DNA of 64,000 bases from Streptomyces noursei. Lineage in GTDB: Bacteria; Actinomycetota; Actinomycetes; Streptomycetales; Streptomycetaceae. Below, one piece after another: positions 11,654 to 20,464 of the stretch. The notes under the pieces were generated by a model. The model worked only from the letters and a program-made list of their open reading frames with translations, had not been told where the DNA came from and did not search any database. The position numbers and the translations under genes were made by a program. How positions within the stretch are numbered: position 1 is the first letter of the stretch; each line of letters starts with the position of its first letter. Location of the stretch: positions 1 through 64,000 of the forward strand of contig NZ_LWBU01000362.1 in NCBI RefSeq assembly GCF_001646665.1, read 5' to 3'.

Positions 11654-12634
11654 TCATGCCTTGACCAGGCCCTTCGTCTCGCCGCCGAGGGCGAGGTACA
11701 CGTCCTCCAGGCTCGGCGTCGCCAGCGTGAAGTCGTCGAGGGCGGCGAACGCGGCACCGCCCGTCACCGCCGCGACCGCCGCCCGTGCCTCGTCGGGCGC
11801 CATGCGCAGCACCCAGGTCCGCCCGGACTCCTGCGCCGATCCCCGCAGCGCGGCCACCTCCGGCACGTCCAGCGGCGCCCGCTCGCGCCACACCAGTTCC
11901 ACCCGCACCTCGCCGGCCACCCGTTCCTTGAGCCCGGCGGGGGTGTCGCAGGCGATGACCCGCCCGCGCTCCAGCACGGCGACCCGGTCCAGTACGGTCT
12001 CGGCCTCGATGACGTTGTGCGTGACGAGCAGCACAGTCGTGCCCTGCCGGGCGCGCCGGCGGTCGACCGCGGCCCACACGGCGCGCCGGGCGACCGGGTC
12101 CATGCCGGTGGTCGGCTCGTCGAGGACCAGCACCGGCCGCTCCCCGACCAGCGCGGTGGCGAAACAGGCGAGCCGGCGCTGGCCGCCGGACAGCTTCTTC
12201 AGGGGGCGCCCGGCGAGCGGGGTGAGGCCCAGCTCGTCCAGCACCGCGTCCCGCTCCGCCCGGGCGTCCCGGGCGGTGAGGCCGCGCAGCCGGCCGGTGG
12301 TCTCGGCGGCGAGCGCGACGGTCAGCTCGTCGAGGGCGGTGGACTCCTGCCCGAGGTAGCCGATGAGGCGCGCGGCCCGCTCGGGGTGGCGCACCAGGTC
12401 GTGTCCGAGCACCTGGACGGTGCCGGAATCGGGCCGCATCAGGCCGGTCAGCTGCCGGACCAGGGTGGACTTGCCCGCGCCGTTGGGGCCGAGCAGACCG
12501 AAGATCTCGCCGCCGCGCACCTCCAGCGACACCCCGTCGGTGGCGCGCACCTCGGGTGTCGCGGGCCGCCCGCGCCTGCCGCGCGTGGCGGGGTACGTCT
12601 TGACCAGCTCCCGCACCACGCACACCGTACTCAC
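11654..12634 (-). CDS. ABC transporter ATP-binding protein (ABC-2 exporter type)
   Basis: The 326-aa protein has Walker A GPNGAGKST, Q-loop YLGQES, signature LSGGQRR, Walker B VLVLDEPT and the switch His in VTHNV. After the ATPase core comes a C-terminal domain of about 90 residues typical of DrrA-like exporter ATPases. All catalytic residues are present. GTG 12634 (VSTVCVV) starts it. The permease follows 13 bp after the stop, so together they form a two-gene exporter. The cargo is unknown; nothing nearby points to a specific drug or lipid. Confidence 0.94.
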   Translation of the reverse strand: MSTVCVVRELVKTYPATRGRRGRPATPEVRATDGVSLEVRGGEIFGLLGPNGAGKSTLVRQLTGLMRPDSGTVQVLGHDLVRHPERAARLIGYLGQESTALDELTVALAAETTGRLRGLTARDARAERDAVLDELGLTPLAGRPLKKLSGGQRRLACFATALVGERPVLVLDEPTTGMDPVARRAVWAAVDRRRARQGTTVLLVTHNVIEAETVLDRVAVLERGRVIACDTPAGLKERVAGEVRVELVWRERAPLDVPEVAALRGSAQESGRTWVLRMAPDEARAAVAAVTGGAAFAALDDFTLATPSLEDVYLALGGETKGLVKA

Positions 12635-12663
12635 GAGGGATGAGCCTAAAGGGTCGCCGTGCC

Positions 12664-14061
12664 CTATTCGCCCACGGGGGCGTGCTCGGCCGCCGCCCGC
12701 ACGTCGATCTCGCGCCAGAACCCGGCCCTGATCGCGTACCGGTCGTGCTCGTCGATCTGGTCGTCCTTGTGGGCGAGCAGACCGAAGCGCGCCGCGTAGC
12801 GCAGCAGTTCGCCGTCGATGCGGTGCGGGATGCGCGGGTACATGGTCGAGAGCTTCTGTACGTGGGCCGGGTCGGGGAGCCGTTCCATCCAGCGCCGCGC
12901 GAAGACCTGGCCGACCTCGAAGGGGTCGCCGCCGACCGTGGTGATGTCCTCCTCGCGGTCGGCCCAGCGCTGCTCGGCGCTGGTGAGCTGGGCGAGCGTG
13001 GGCAGGGACGCGGTCTCGGGCGGTTCGCCGACCGTGCCGCCGGGCCGGTCGACCCAGCCCCGGTCGGAGGACCAGCGGAGGGTGGCGTTGGCGGGCTGGG
13101 CGGCGGTGGCCGCGGCTGCCGGGCCGCCGGCGGACTGGTGGCCGGGGGCGTGGAGGGCGGCCAGGTCCTTGGGCGTGGGGACGCCACCGCCCCGGGTGCC
13201 GCCGGGTGAGGGTGCGCCGGCCTGGTCGGTGGCGGCCTCCGACGGTTCACGGGGCGTGCCGTGGACGGTCCGGCCGTTGACGGTGGTCCCGTTGACGGCG
13301 GGCCTGCCGTTGACGGACGGCGCCGTGCCGTTGACGCCGGTGACGCCGCCGACCCCGGTGACGCCGTTGCCCGCGGCGGCAGCGGCGGCGGCTTCGGCGG
13401 CGCGCTCGGCGGAGGCGGCGAGCGCGGACTCCGGCAGGGGGGCGGAGAGGATGGCGGCGATCTCGGGGCGCGGCACGGGCGGGGGCGAGCAGGGACCGGT
13501 GAGCTCCTTGGCGCGTACGGCCCGGGTGATCCATTCGCGGTCCAGCACCCGGCGCTCGTCGGCCTCGGCGACGAGGTCCTCGGACTGGTTGTAGTCGCCG
13601 TCGGCGGCCTGGACGGCCCACAGGTGGACGGCGACGCCGTGCTCCTTGGCGGACATCAGGCCGGGCAGCAGGTCCCCGTCGCCGGTGACGAGCACGATGT
13701 CGGAGCAGGCCCGGTTGCGGGCCAGCTCGGTGAGTTCGGCGTGCATCGCGGCGTCGACGCCCTTCTGGGCCCACCGGCCGTCGCTGCGCGTCAGGGCGCC
13801 CAGCCGGACGGTGACGCGGGGCATCACGCGCAGCCTGCGGTGTTCCGGCTGGGGCACGCGGTCGGGAGCGCCGTCGAACCAGTAGATCCGCAGCAGCGGC
13901 TGCTGGGTGTCGGCCTCGGCGCGTTCCCGCAGGCCGTGGATGAGGGCGGTGTGGTCGACGGTGATCCGTGAGCGTGCCGGTTCCCCGGCGAGAAGGCTGG
14001 CGGCGGCTCCCAGCAGGTAGCCGGCGTCCACCAGAACGACGCAGCGGTCCACGTGTTCCAC
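12664..14061 (-). CDS. NYN-domain (PIN-like) protein with VNG-repeat linker
   Basis: A protein of up to 465 aa. The N-terminal about 190 residues are a NYN/PIN-like nuclease-fold domain: CVVLVDAGYLLG with the first acidic residue, QKGVDAAMHAELTELA, and VLVTGDGDLLPGL carrying the conserved Asp pair. A low-complexity linker follows with an Ala run and repeats of the kind GVTGV/VNG (13260–13400). Then comes a conserved C-terminal domain of about 110 residues (WADREEDITTV to the end). NYN proteins are usually metal-dependent RNases; activity here is inferred. The start is GTG 14061 or GTG 14052. The second has better spacing from an AAGAGG, which would otherwise abut the first. Confidence 0.88.
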   Translation of the reverse strand: MEHVDRCVVLVDAGYLLGAAASLLAGEPARSRITVDHTALIHGLRERAEADTQQPLLRIYWFDGAPDRVPQPEHRRLRVMPRVTVRLGALTRSDGRWAQKGVDAAMHAELTELARNRACSDIVLVTGDGDLLPGLMSAKEHGVAVHLWAVQAADGDYNQSEDLVAEADERRVLDREWITRAVRAKELTGPCSPPPVPRPEIAAILSAPLPESALAASAERAAEAAAAAAAGNGVTGVGGVTGVNGTAPSVNGRPAVNGTTVNGRTVHGTPREPSEAATDQAGAPSPGGTRGGGVPTPKDLAALHAPGHQSAGGPAAAATAAQPANATLRWSSDRGWVDRPGGTVGEPPETASLPTLAQLTSAEQRWADREEDITTVGGDPFEVGQVFARRWMERLPDPAHVQKLSTMYPRIPHRIDGELLRYAARFGLLAHKDDQIDEHDRYAIRAGFWREIDVRAAAEHAPVGE

Positions 14062-14284
14062 CCTCTTTCGGGAACCTCGGGATCGGAAGTTGCTTCGGGT
14101 TTCCTTCGAGTCTGCCCGACTGCCGCAGGGTTAACGGCCGGAACTGGATCATCGGCGTGGCGGATCGTCCCGACCCCCCGTGATGGCGGTCGACTACCGT
14201 CCGCAATGATCCAAAATGCGCGCACTATGTGCGTATGTGAGTCTGGCAGCGGCCCTGGCCCCTACACCCCACGGAGGCACCACC

Positions 14285-14455
14285 ATGGCCAAGAACAAGA
14301 AGTCGGACCGCAGTCAGAAGGCGTCGCCCGCGGAGCGCGGCGCGCAGCAGGCGAAGACCTCCTCGATGGAGGCCCAGGCCGAGCACCGCATCTCCCAGGT
14401 CACTCCCGCGGACGTCGCCGGCAAGGGCCGGCAGAAGAGGTTCGGCCACAACTAG
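14285..14455 (+). CDS. 56-aa basic hydrophilic protein
   Basis: A short gene starting at ATG 14285 (MAKNKKSDRSQK) with a good GGAGG about 6 nt upstream. The product is 56 aa, rich in Lys, Gln, Ala and Ser, without hydrophobic segments, ending KGRQKRFGHN. It is probably unstructured and nucleic-acid friendly by charge. I do not recognise a function, but the ribosome binding site, codon pattern and following terminator support a real gene. A 79-aa in-frame reading starting at 14216 has no ribosome binding site. Confidence 0.8.
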   Translation: MAKNKKSDRSQKASPAERGAQQAKTSSMEAQAEHRISQVTPADVAGKGRQKRFGHN

Positions 14456-14479
14456 GCCCGGCCCGACCCCGCGGACGAC

Positions 14480-14517
14480 GGAAGGGGCGCACCCGTGACG
14501 ACGGGCGCGCCCCTTCC
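14480..14517. terminator. Hairpin between the 56-aa gene and dnaE
   Basis: Arms 14480–14490 and 14507–14517 pair perfectly over 11 bp, and four more pairs form inside after one A/C mismatch. The hairpin separates the convergent small gene and dnaE, whose stop is 80 bp further on. Confidence 0.75.
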
Positions 14518-14596
14518 GCGCGTACGGGGGCGGGCTCGGCCGGGACGGCACGGCACCGGGCGGCGGTGTACCGCCGCCCGTGGGCCGGGCCGCCGG

Positions 14597-17500
14597 TCAG
14601 CCGGCCAGGCAGGCCGGGCCGAGCAGGACCTTCAGGTCGCCGAAGAGCGCCGGGTCGGGCTGGACGCGGTGCCGGTCGAGCCGGAGCACGGTGGTGGACC
14701 GCGGCCCCTGGAGCTTGATCCGCACCTCGGTGTTGCCCTTGTGGTGGCTGAGGATCTCGCCGAGGCGGCTGACCATCGGCGGGGTCACCTTCACCGTGGG
14801 GATGGTGAGGACCACGGGCGCGTTGGTGCCGGCCGACGACAGGTCGGGGACCATCAGCTCCATGGCGACCAGCCGGGGCACGTCCTCCCGCTTGTCGAGG
14901 CGGCCCTTGACGAAGACCACGGTGTCCTCGACGAGCTGGGTGGACACCAGCTGGTACGTCGCCGGGAAGAACATGCACTCGATGGAACCGGCGAGGTCCT
15001 CGACGGTGGCGATCGCCCAGGCGTTGCCCTGCTTGGTCATCTTCCGCTGGAGGCCGGAGATGATGCCGCCGATGGTGACGACCGCGCCGTCGGAGTGCTC
15101 CCCGCCCGTGAGCTGGGAGATCGCCGCGTCGGTCTTGTCGGACAGGACGTGCTCGATGCCGAAGAGCGGGTGGTCGGAGACGTACAGGCCGAGCATCTCG
15201 CGCTCCTGCGCGAGCAGGTAGGACTTCTCCCACTCGACGTCGGAGAACTCGACGTCGAGTCCGAAGCCCGGCTCGTCGCTGGTCTCCTCCCCCATGCCGC
15301 CGAAGAGGTCGAACTGCCCCTCGGCCTCCTTGCGCTTCACCGCGACCACGTTGTCGATCATCGGCTCGTGGTGGGCGACCAGGCCCTTGCGGGTGTGGCC
15401 CATCTCGTCGAAGGCCCCGGCCTTGATCAGCGACTCGATGGTGCGCTTGTTGCAGACGACCGCCTCGACCTTGTCGAGGAAGTCGGGGAAGGAGCTGTAC
15501 TTCCCCTTCGCCTTGCGGCACCGGATGATCGACTCGACGACGTTGGTGCCGACGTTCCGCACGGCGGACAGGCCGAAGAGGATGACGTCGTCACCCTGGG
15601 CGGCGAAGTTCGACTCGGACTCGTTGACGTTCGGCGGGAGCACCTTGATGCCCATGCGGCGGCACTCGTTCAGGTAGACGGCCGACTTGTCCTTGTCGTC
15701 CTTGACCGAGGTGAGCAGCGCGGCCATGTACTCGGCCGGGTGGTTCGCCTTGAGGTAGGCCGTCCAGTAGGAGACGAGTCCGTACGCGGCGGAGTGGGCC
15801 TTGTTGAAGGCGTAGCCGGCGAAGGGCACCAGCACGTCCCACAGCGCCTGGATCGCCTCGTCGCTGTAGCCGTTCTTCTTGGCGCCGGCCTGGAAGATGG
15901 TGAAGTTCTTCGCCAGCTCCTCGGGCTTCTTCTTGCCCATGACGCGGCGGAGGATGTCGGCCTCGCCGAGCGAGTACCCGGCGATGATCTGGGCGGCCTT
16001 CTGGACCTGCTCCTGGTAGACGATGAGGCCGTAGGTGACGCCCAGGACCTCCTTGAGCGGCTCCTCCAGCTCGGGGTGGATCGGGGTGATCTCCTGCTGG
16101 CCGTTCTTGCGCAGCGCGTAGTTCGTGTGCGAGTTCATGCCCATCGGGCCCGGCCGGTACAGGGCCGAGACGGCGGAGATGTCCTCGAAGTTGTCGGGCT
16201 TCATCAGCCGCAGCAGGGACCGCATGGGGCCGCCGTCGAACTGGAAGACGCCGAGGGTGTCGCCGCGCTGGAGCAGCTCGAAGGTCGTCGGGTCGTCGAG
16301 CGGCAGGCTCAGGAGATCGATGTCGATCCCCTTGTTGGCCTTCACCATCTTGACGGCGTCGTCCATGATCGTGAGGTTGCGCAGGCCGAGGAAGTCCATC
16401 TTCAGCAGGCCGAGCGACTCGCAGCTCGGGTAGTCCCACTGCGTGATGGTGACGCCGTCGGTGTGCCGCACCCAGACGGGGACGTGGTCGACGATCGGCT
16501 CGCTGGACATGATCACGCCGGCGGCGTGCACGCCCATCTGCCGGACCAGGCCCTCCACACCGCGCGCGGTGTCGATGACCTTCTTCACGTCCGGTTCGTT
16601 CTCGTACATCCCGCGCACCTCGCCCGCCTCCGAGTACCGGGGGTGGGAGGGGTCGGTGATGCCGGAGAGCGGGATGCCCTTGCCGAGGACGTCGGCGGGC
16701 ATGGCCTTGGTGATGCGGTCGCCCATCGCGTACGGGTAGCCCAGGACGCGCGCGGAGTCCTTGATCGCGTTCTTGGCCTTGATCGTGCCGTACGTGCCGA
16801 TCATGGCGACCTTGTCCTCGCCGTACTTCTCGGTCACGTACCTGATCACCTCGACGCGCCTGCGCTCGTCGAAGTCGATGTCGACGTCGGGCATGGAGAC
16901 GCGCTCGGGGTTGAGGAAGCGCTCGAAGATCAGGCCGTGCGGGATGGGGTCGAGGTCGGTGATGCCCAGCGCGTACGCCACGATCGAGCCGGCCGCGGAG
17001 CCTCGGCCGGGGCCCACCGCGATGCCCTGGTTCTTGGCCCACATGATGAAGTCGGCGACGACGAGGAAGTACCCCGGGAACCCCATCTGGATGATGACGT
17101 CCATCTCGTACTCGACCTGCTGGCGGCGGTCCTCGGGGATGCCCCCGGGGAAACGGCGCTCCATGCCGCGCTGGACCTCCTCCTTGAACCAGCTGACCTC
17201 GGTGTGGCCCTCGGGGATGTCGAACTTCGGCATGAGGTCGCGCTTCTCGAACATGCCGGTGGTGTCGATCTGCTCGGCGACCAGGAGCGTGTTGGCGCAG
17301 CCCTCCTGCCAGGCGTCCGAGGAGTCGATGGCGTACATCTCGTCCGTGGACTTGAGGTAGTAGCCGGTGCCGTCGAACTTGAAGCGGTCGGGGTCGGAGA
17401 GGTTCTTGCCGGTCTGGATGCACAGCAGCGCGTCGTGGGCGGTGGCCTCGTGCGCGTACGTGTAGTGGGAGTCGTTGGTGACCAGCGGCGGGATGCCGAG

Positions 17501-18136
17501 CTTCTTGCCGATCTCCAGCAGACCGTCGCGGACCCGGCGCTCGATCTCGATGCCGTGGTCCATCAGCTCCAGGAAGTACCGGTCCTTGCCGAAGATGTCC
17601 TGGTACTCGGAGGCCGACTTCAGGGCCTCGTCGAACTGGCCGAGGCGCAGCCGGGTCTGGAGCTCGCCCGAGGGGCAGCCGGTGGAGGCGATGAGCCCCT
17701 CCGACCACTTGGCGATGGTCTCCTTGTCCATGCGCGGCCACTTCTGCAGCCAGCCCTCCTTGTACGCGTCGGAGGAGAGCCGGAAGAGGTTGTGCAGGCC
17801 GGTGGCGTTCGCCGCCCAGATCGTCTTGTGGGTGTAGCCACCCGAGCCGGAGACGTCGTCCCGCTTCTGGTGCGGCTGGCCCCACTGGATCTTGCGCTTG
17901 TTGCGGCGCGACTCGGGGGCGACGTACGCCTCGATGCCGATGATCGGGGTGACCCCCGCCTTCTTCGCGGTGTGGAAGAAGTCGTACGCCCCGTGGAGGT
18001 TGCCGTGGTCGGACATGGCGATGTGCGTCATGCCCATCTCGTTGCAGGCGTTGAACATGTCCTTGAGCCGCGCGGCACCGTCCAGCAGCGAGTACTGGGT
18101 GTGCACGTGAAGGTGCGTGAACGGCGGCTTCGACAC
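14597..18136 (-). CDS. dnaE: DNA polymerase III alpha subunit DnaE
   Basis: The replicative polymerase subunit, 1179 aa, matching the size of actinobacterial DnaE1. The N-terminal PHP domain starts with HLHVHTQYSLLDG. The polymerase catalytic aspartates are in PDVDIDFDE around residue 415, preceded by GPGRGSAAGS; the third is expected further on. The C-terminal part has the OB-fold (VTIGGIISGLQRKMTKQG) and tail. GTG 18136 (VSKPPFTH) has a GGAGG 8 nt upstream; an in-frame extension from 18211 is spurious. It stands alone, convergent with the 56-aa gene and divergent from the DUF2252 gene. Confidence 0.98.
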   Translation of the reverse strand: MSKPPFTHLHVHTQYSLLDGAARLKDMFNACNEMGMTHIAMSDHGNLHGAYDFFHTAKKAGVTPIIGIEAYVAPESRRNKRKIQWGQPHQKRDDVSGSGGYTHKTIWAANATGLHNLFRLSSDAYKEGWLQKWPRMDKETIAKWSEGLIASTGCPSGELQTRLRLGQFDEALKSASEYQDIFGKDRYFLELMDHGIEIERRVRDGLLEIGKKLGIPPLVTNDSHYTYAHEATAHDALLCIQTGKNLSDPDRFKFDGTGYYLKSTDEMYAIDSSDAWQEGCANTLLVAEQIDTTGMFEKRDLMPKFDIPEGHTEVSWFKEEVQRGMERRFPGGIPEDRRQQVEYEMDVIIQMGFPGYFLVVADFIMWAKNQGIAVGPGRGSAAGSIVAYALGITDLDPIPHGLIFERFLNPERVSMPDVDIDFDERRRVEVIRYVTEKYGEDKVAMIGTYGTIKAKNAIKDSARVLGYPYAMGDRITKAMPADVLGKGIPLSGITDPSHPRYSEAGEVRGMYENEPDVKKVIDTARGVEGLVRQMGVHAAGVIMSSEPIVDHVPVWVRHTDGVTITQWDYPSCESLGLLKMDFLGLRNLTIMDDAVKMVKANKGIDIDLLSLPLDDPTTFELLQRGDTLGVFQFDGGPMRSLLRLMKPDNFEDISAVSALYRPGPMGMNSHTNYALRKNGQQEITPIHPELEEPLKEVLGVTYGLIVYQEQVQKAAQIIAGYSLGEADILRRVMGKKKPEELAKNFTIFQAGAKKNGYSDEAIQALWDVLVPFAGYAFNKAHSAAYGLVSYWTAYLKANHPAEYMAALLTSVKDDKDKSAVYLNECRRMGIKVLPPNVNESESNFAAQGDDVILFGLSAVRNVGTNVVESIIRCRKAKGKYSSFPDFLDKVEAVVCNKRTIESLIKAGAFDEMGHTRKGLVAHHEPMIDNVVAVKRKEAEGQFDLFGGMGEETSDEPGFGLDVEFSDVEWEKSYLLAQEREMLGLYVSDHPLFGIEHVLSDKTDAAISQLTGGEHSDGAVVTIGGIISGLQRKMTKQGNAWAIATVEDLAGSIECMFFPATYQLVSTQLVEDTVVFVKGRLDKREDVPRLVAMELMVPDLSSAGTNAPVVLTIPTVKVTPPMVSRLGEILSHHKGNTEVRIKLQGPRSTTVLRLDRHRVQPDPALFGDLKVLLGPACLAG

Positions 18137-18237
18137 GGTTGCTGCCTCCGGCGGTCGGGGATGGGGGACAGCTCGGAAGTCTACGTCGCCGCACCGACAG
18201 CGGCCGGGCACTCGGGAGGGGGGTCACGCGTTGGAGG

Positions 18238-18260
18238 GGGACGGAGGGCCCGTCCCTTTT
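18238..18260 (+). terminator. Short hairpin with T4 tract in the dnaE/DUF2252 gap
   Basis: GGGACGG (18238–18244) and CCGTCCC (18250–18256) form a 7-bp stem with a 5-nt loop, followed at once by TTTT. It looks like an intrinsic terminator reading rightwards. It lies upstream of the DUF2252 gene, where no plus-strand gene precedes it. It may attenuate a leader transcript or block antisense transcription out of dnaE. Confidence 0.5.
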
Positions 18261-18317
18261 GTCATGCGCGCGATCAAGAGTGCGCTCGCACCCGCCAGCA
18301 CCAGGAGGCACCCCGCG

Positions 18318-19643
18318 ATGTCGGTCCCGCAGCCCACCGCCGAGGAACGCGGTGAGCAGATACTCTCCGTCTTCGGCACCGCCTTCGGCGCGCTCCTGGC
18401 GGCCGACCCGGCCGCCTTCCGCGTCAAGTTCCGGAAGATGGCCGGCTCGGCCTTCGCCTTCTACCGGGGCACGGCCTGCCTGTTCTACGCCGACCTCGGC
18501 CGGGAGCAGCACGGCGGCGCGTACCTGGACGAGCGGACCTCCCGGGTGTGGATCCACGGCGACCTGCACGCCGAGAACTTCGGCACCTACATGGACGCCA
18601 ACGGGCGGCTCGTCTTCAACGTCAACGACTTCGACGAGGCGTACGTCGGCCCCTTCACCTGGGACCTGAAGCGGCTGTCGGCCTCCCTCGCCCTGATCGG
18701 GTACGCCAAGGCGCTCAGCGACGGCCAGATCACCGAGCTGGTGCGGATCTGCGCGGCCGCCTACCGGGAGCGGATCCACTCGCTGGCCAAGGGCGCCAAG
18801 AACGACGAGGTCCCGCCCTTCACGCTGGACACGGCCGAGGGGCCGCTGCTGGACGCCCTGCGCGTCGCCCGCTCGCTGACCCGGTTCGGGCTGCTGGAGT
18901 CGATGACGGAGATCCGTGACTTCGAGCGCCGGTTCGCGGCGGGCGGCGGGGCGATCGAGCTGGACGCGGCCACCCGCTACAAGGTGCTGGCGGCGTTCGA
19001 CGGGTACCTGGAGACGCTGCCGGAGTCCAGCCTGGCCCGGCCCGACTCGTACCGCGTCAAGGACGTGGTGGGGCGGCGCGGCATCGGCATAGGGTCCGCC
19101 GGGCTGCCGTCGTACAACATCCTGCTCGAAGGCAACAGCGACGCCCTCGAGAACGATGTCGTGATCTACATGAAGCAGGCGCAGACCCCGGCGGTGTCAC
19201 GCCACGTGACCGACCGGGCGGTCCGCGACTACTTCCAGCACGAGGGGCACCGAACGGTCATCTCGCAGCGGGCGCTCCAGGCGCACGCCGACCCGTGGCT
19301 CGGCTGGACGGAGCTGGACGGGGCCGGGCAGCTGGTGGCGGAGGTCTCGCCGTACGCGGTGGACCTGGACTGGTCGGACATCGACGACCCGGAGGAGATC
19401 GCCGCGACCGTTGCCGACCTCGGCCGCGCGACGGCCACCATGCACGCGGCGGCGGACGACGAGAGCGGGCACTCCCTGGTGCCGTTCTCCACCGAGCGCG
19501 CCATCGACGCGGCGATCGCCGCCGACGAGGAGGGCTTCGGCGACCTGCTGGTGGACTTCGCGCACGCGTACGGCGCCCGGGCGCGGGCGGACCACCAGAT
19601 CTTCGTCGACCTGTTCCGCAACGGCCGTATCCCCGGCCTGTAG
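18318..19643 (+). CDS. DUF2252 family protein
   Basis: The 441-aa protein has the DUF2252 signature, which resembles aminoglycoside phosphotransferase/kinase folds: WIHGDLHAENFGTYM (catalytic-loop-like HGDLHxEN) and VNDFDEAYVGPFTWDLKRL (DFD metal-binding-like), then IGSAGLPSYNILLEG. The biochemical activity of the family is not established to my knowledge. ATG 18318 is chosen because AGGAGG lies 9 nt upstream. A start at 18264 would add 18 residues without a ribosome binding site. A hairpin terminator follows. Confidence 0.92.
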   Translation: MSVPQPTAEERGEQILSVFGTAFGALLAADPAAFRVKFRKMAGSAFAFYRGTACLFYADLGREQHGGAYLDERTSRVWIHGDLHAENFGTYMDANGRLVFNVNDFDEAYVGPFTWDLKRLSASLALIGYAKALSDGQITELVRICAAAYRERIHSLAKGAKNDEVPPFTLDTAEGPLLDALRVARSLTRFGLLESMTEIRDFERRFAAGGGAIELDAATRYKVLAAFDGYLETLPESSLARPDSYRVKDVVGRRGIGIGSAGLPSYNILLEGNSDALENDVVIYMKQAQTPAVSRHVTDRAVRDYFQHEGHRTVISQRALQAHADPWLGWTELDGAGQLVAEVSPYAVDLDWSDIDDPEEIAATVADLGRATATMHAAADDESGHSLVPFSTERAIDAAIAADEEGFGDLLVDFAHAYGARARADHQIFVDLFRNGRIPGL

Positions 19644-19653
19644 GCACCTGGCG

Positions 19654-19690
19654 GGAACCGGCCCCGAGCGGCCCGGGAGGCCGGTTCCTT
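19654..19690 (+). terminator. Terminator after the DUF2252 gene
   Basis: GGAACCGGCC (19654–19663) and GGCCGGTTCC (19679–19688) form a 10-bp stem with a GC-rich 15-nt loop. It begins 11 bp after the stop and is followed by a short T run. Confidence 0.75.
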
Positions 19691-19730
19691 TAGGGACCGC
19701 TTACAGCCGGTCGTGGCACACTCGGCGGCG

Positions 19731-20417
19731 ATGGACGGCATATCGGGGACCCGGCTCAGGTGGCTGCGGGCAGCGTTCTTCACGGCACTGGTCGTGACGC
19801 TGTCCGTCGCCTCCCACGTGCTGCTCTCCGGCGTCCCGCTGCCCGTCGCGACCGTCGCGGGGGTCACCGCGGCGGTCTTCGGCGTCGCGTACGCCTCGGC
19901 GGGCACCGAGCGCGGATTCCGGCACATCGCGGGACTGCTCGTCCCCCTGGAGCTGGCCGCCGACACGGTCTTCACCACCGGCCAGCACGTCTGCTACGGA
20001 CCGGCCGGCGGCCCCGTCGCGGGCTCCCTGCGGTCGGTGGGCGTCGACGTGCTGTGCGGTGGCTCCGTGGGCGCCCCGCTGCCGGGTGTCGCGGCCACGG
20101 AGGGCGGCGCCGCCGCCCTGCTCCGCTCCCCCGACCCGGCGCTGCCCTGGCTGCTGCTGGCCGCGCACGTCACGGTGGGGCTGGTCGCCTCCGCCTGGCT
20201 GCGCCGGGGCGAGCGCGCGCTGGCCGGGCTGGTGCGGTCGGCGGCTGCCTTCGCGTTCCGGCCGCTGCTGCTCGCGGTGGCCGCGGCCGGCGCGGCGGGA
20301 CCGGCCGTGTGCCGGGGAGTACGGCCGGCAGACCGGCCGCGCCCCTCCCGCACCCTTCTCCTCGTGCACTCCGTGGGCCGGCGCGGACCGCCGTGCCGGG
20401 CGGCTCTCGCCGCCTGA
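19731..20417 (+). CDS. Hypothetical polytopic membrane protein
   Basis: The protein is about 228 aa from ATG 19731 (MDGISG); GTG 19713 is possible and no clear ribosome binding site decides. Hydrophobic segments lie at about residues 12–30, 33–55, 60–80, 140–157 and 170–190. Cys residues occur in GQHVCYGPAG and DVLCGG, outside the membrane segments. The C-terminal 40 residues are Arg/Pro-rich. I do not recognise the family. It is followed 47 bp later by a membrane-anchored DsbA-like gene, which hints at a shared role in extracytoplasmic redox chemistry, but that is only proximity. Confidence 0.7.
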   Translation: MDGISGTRLRWLRAAFFTALVVTLSVASHVLLSGVPLPVATVAGVTAAVFGVAYASAGTERGFRHIAGLLVPLELAADTVFTTGQHVCYGPAGGPVAGSLRSVGVDVLCGGSVGAPLPGVAATEGGAAALLRSPDPALPWLLLAAHVTVGLVASAWLRRGERALAGLVRSAAAFAFRPLLLAVAAAGAAGPAVCRGVRPADRPRPSRTLLLVHSVGRRGPPCRAALAA

Positions 20418-20464
20418 GCACGGCAGTCCCCCTTTCGTACGGATCCGTCACGGAGAACATCATC

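Noticed and set aside
10807-12634. A drug-resistance exporter tied to a biosynthetic cluster
   Set aside because: The neighbours are housekeeping genes; nothing indicates a specialised-metabolite role.
14495-18355. A 1286-residue plus-strand open frame across dnaE
   Set aside because: It is antisense to dnaE, whose motifs, start and length are all clear. Long antisense open frames are usual in GC-rich DNA with third-position bias.
15591-18779. A minus-strand frame overlapping dnaE in a second phase
   Set aside because: It is out of frame with dnaE and rich in Arg/His/Pro, typical of shadow translation.
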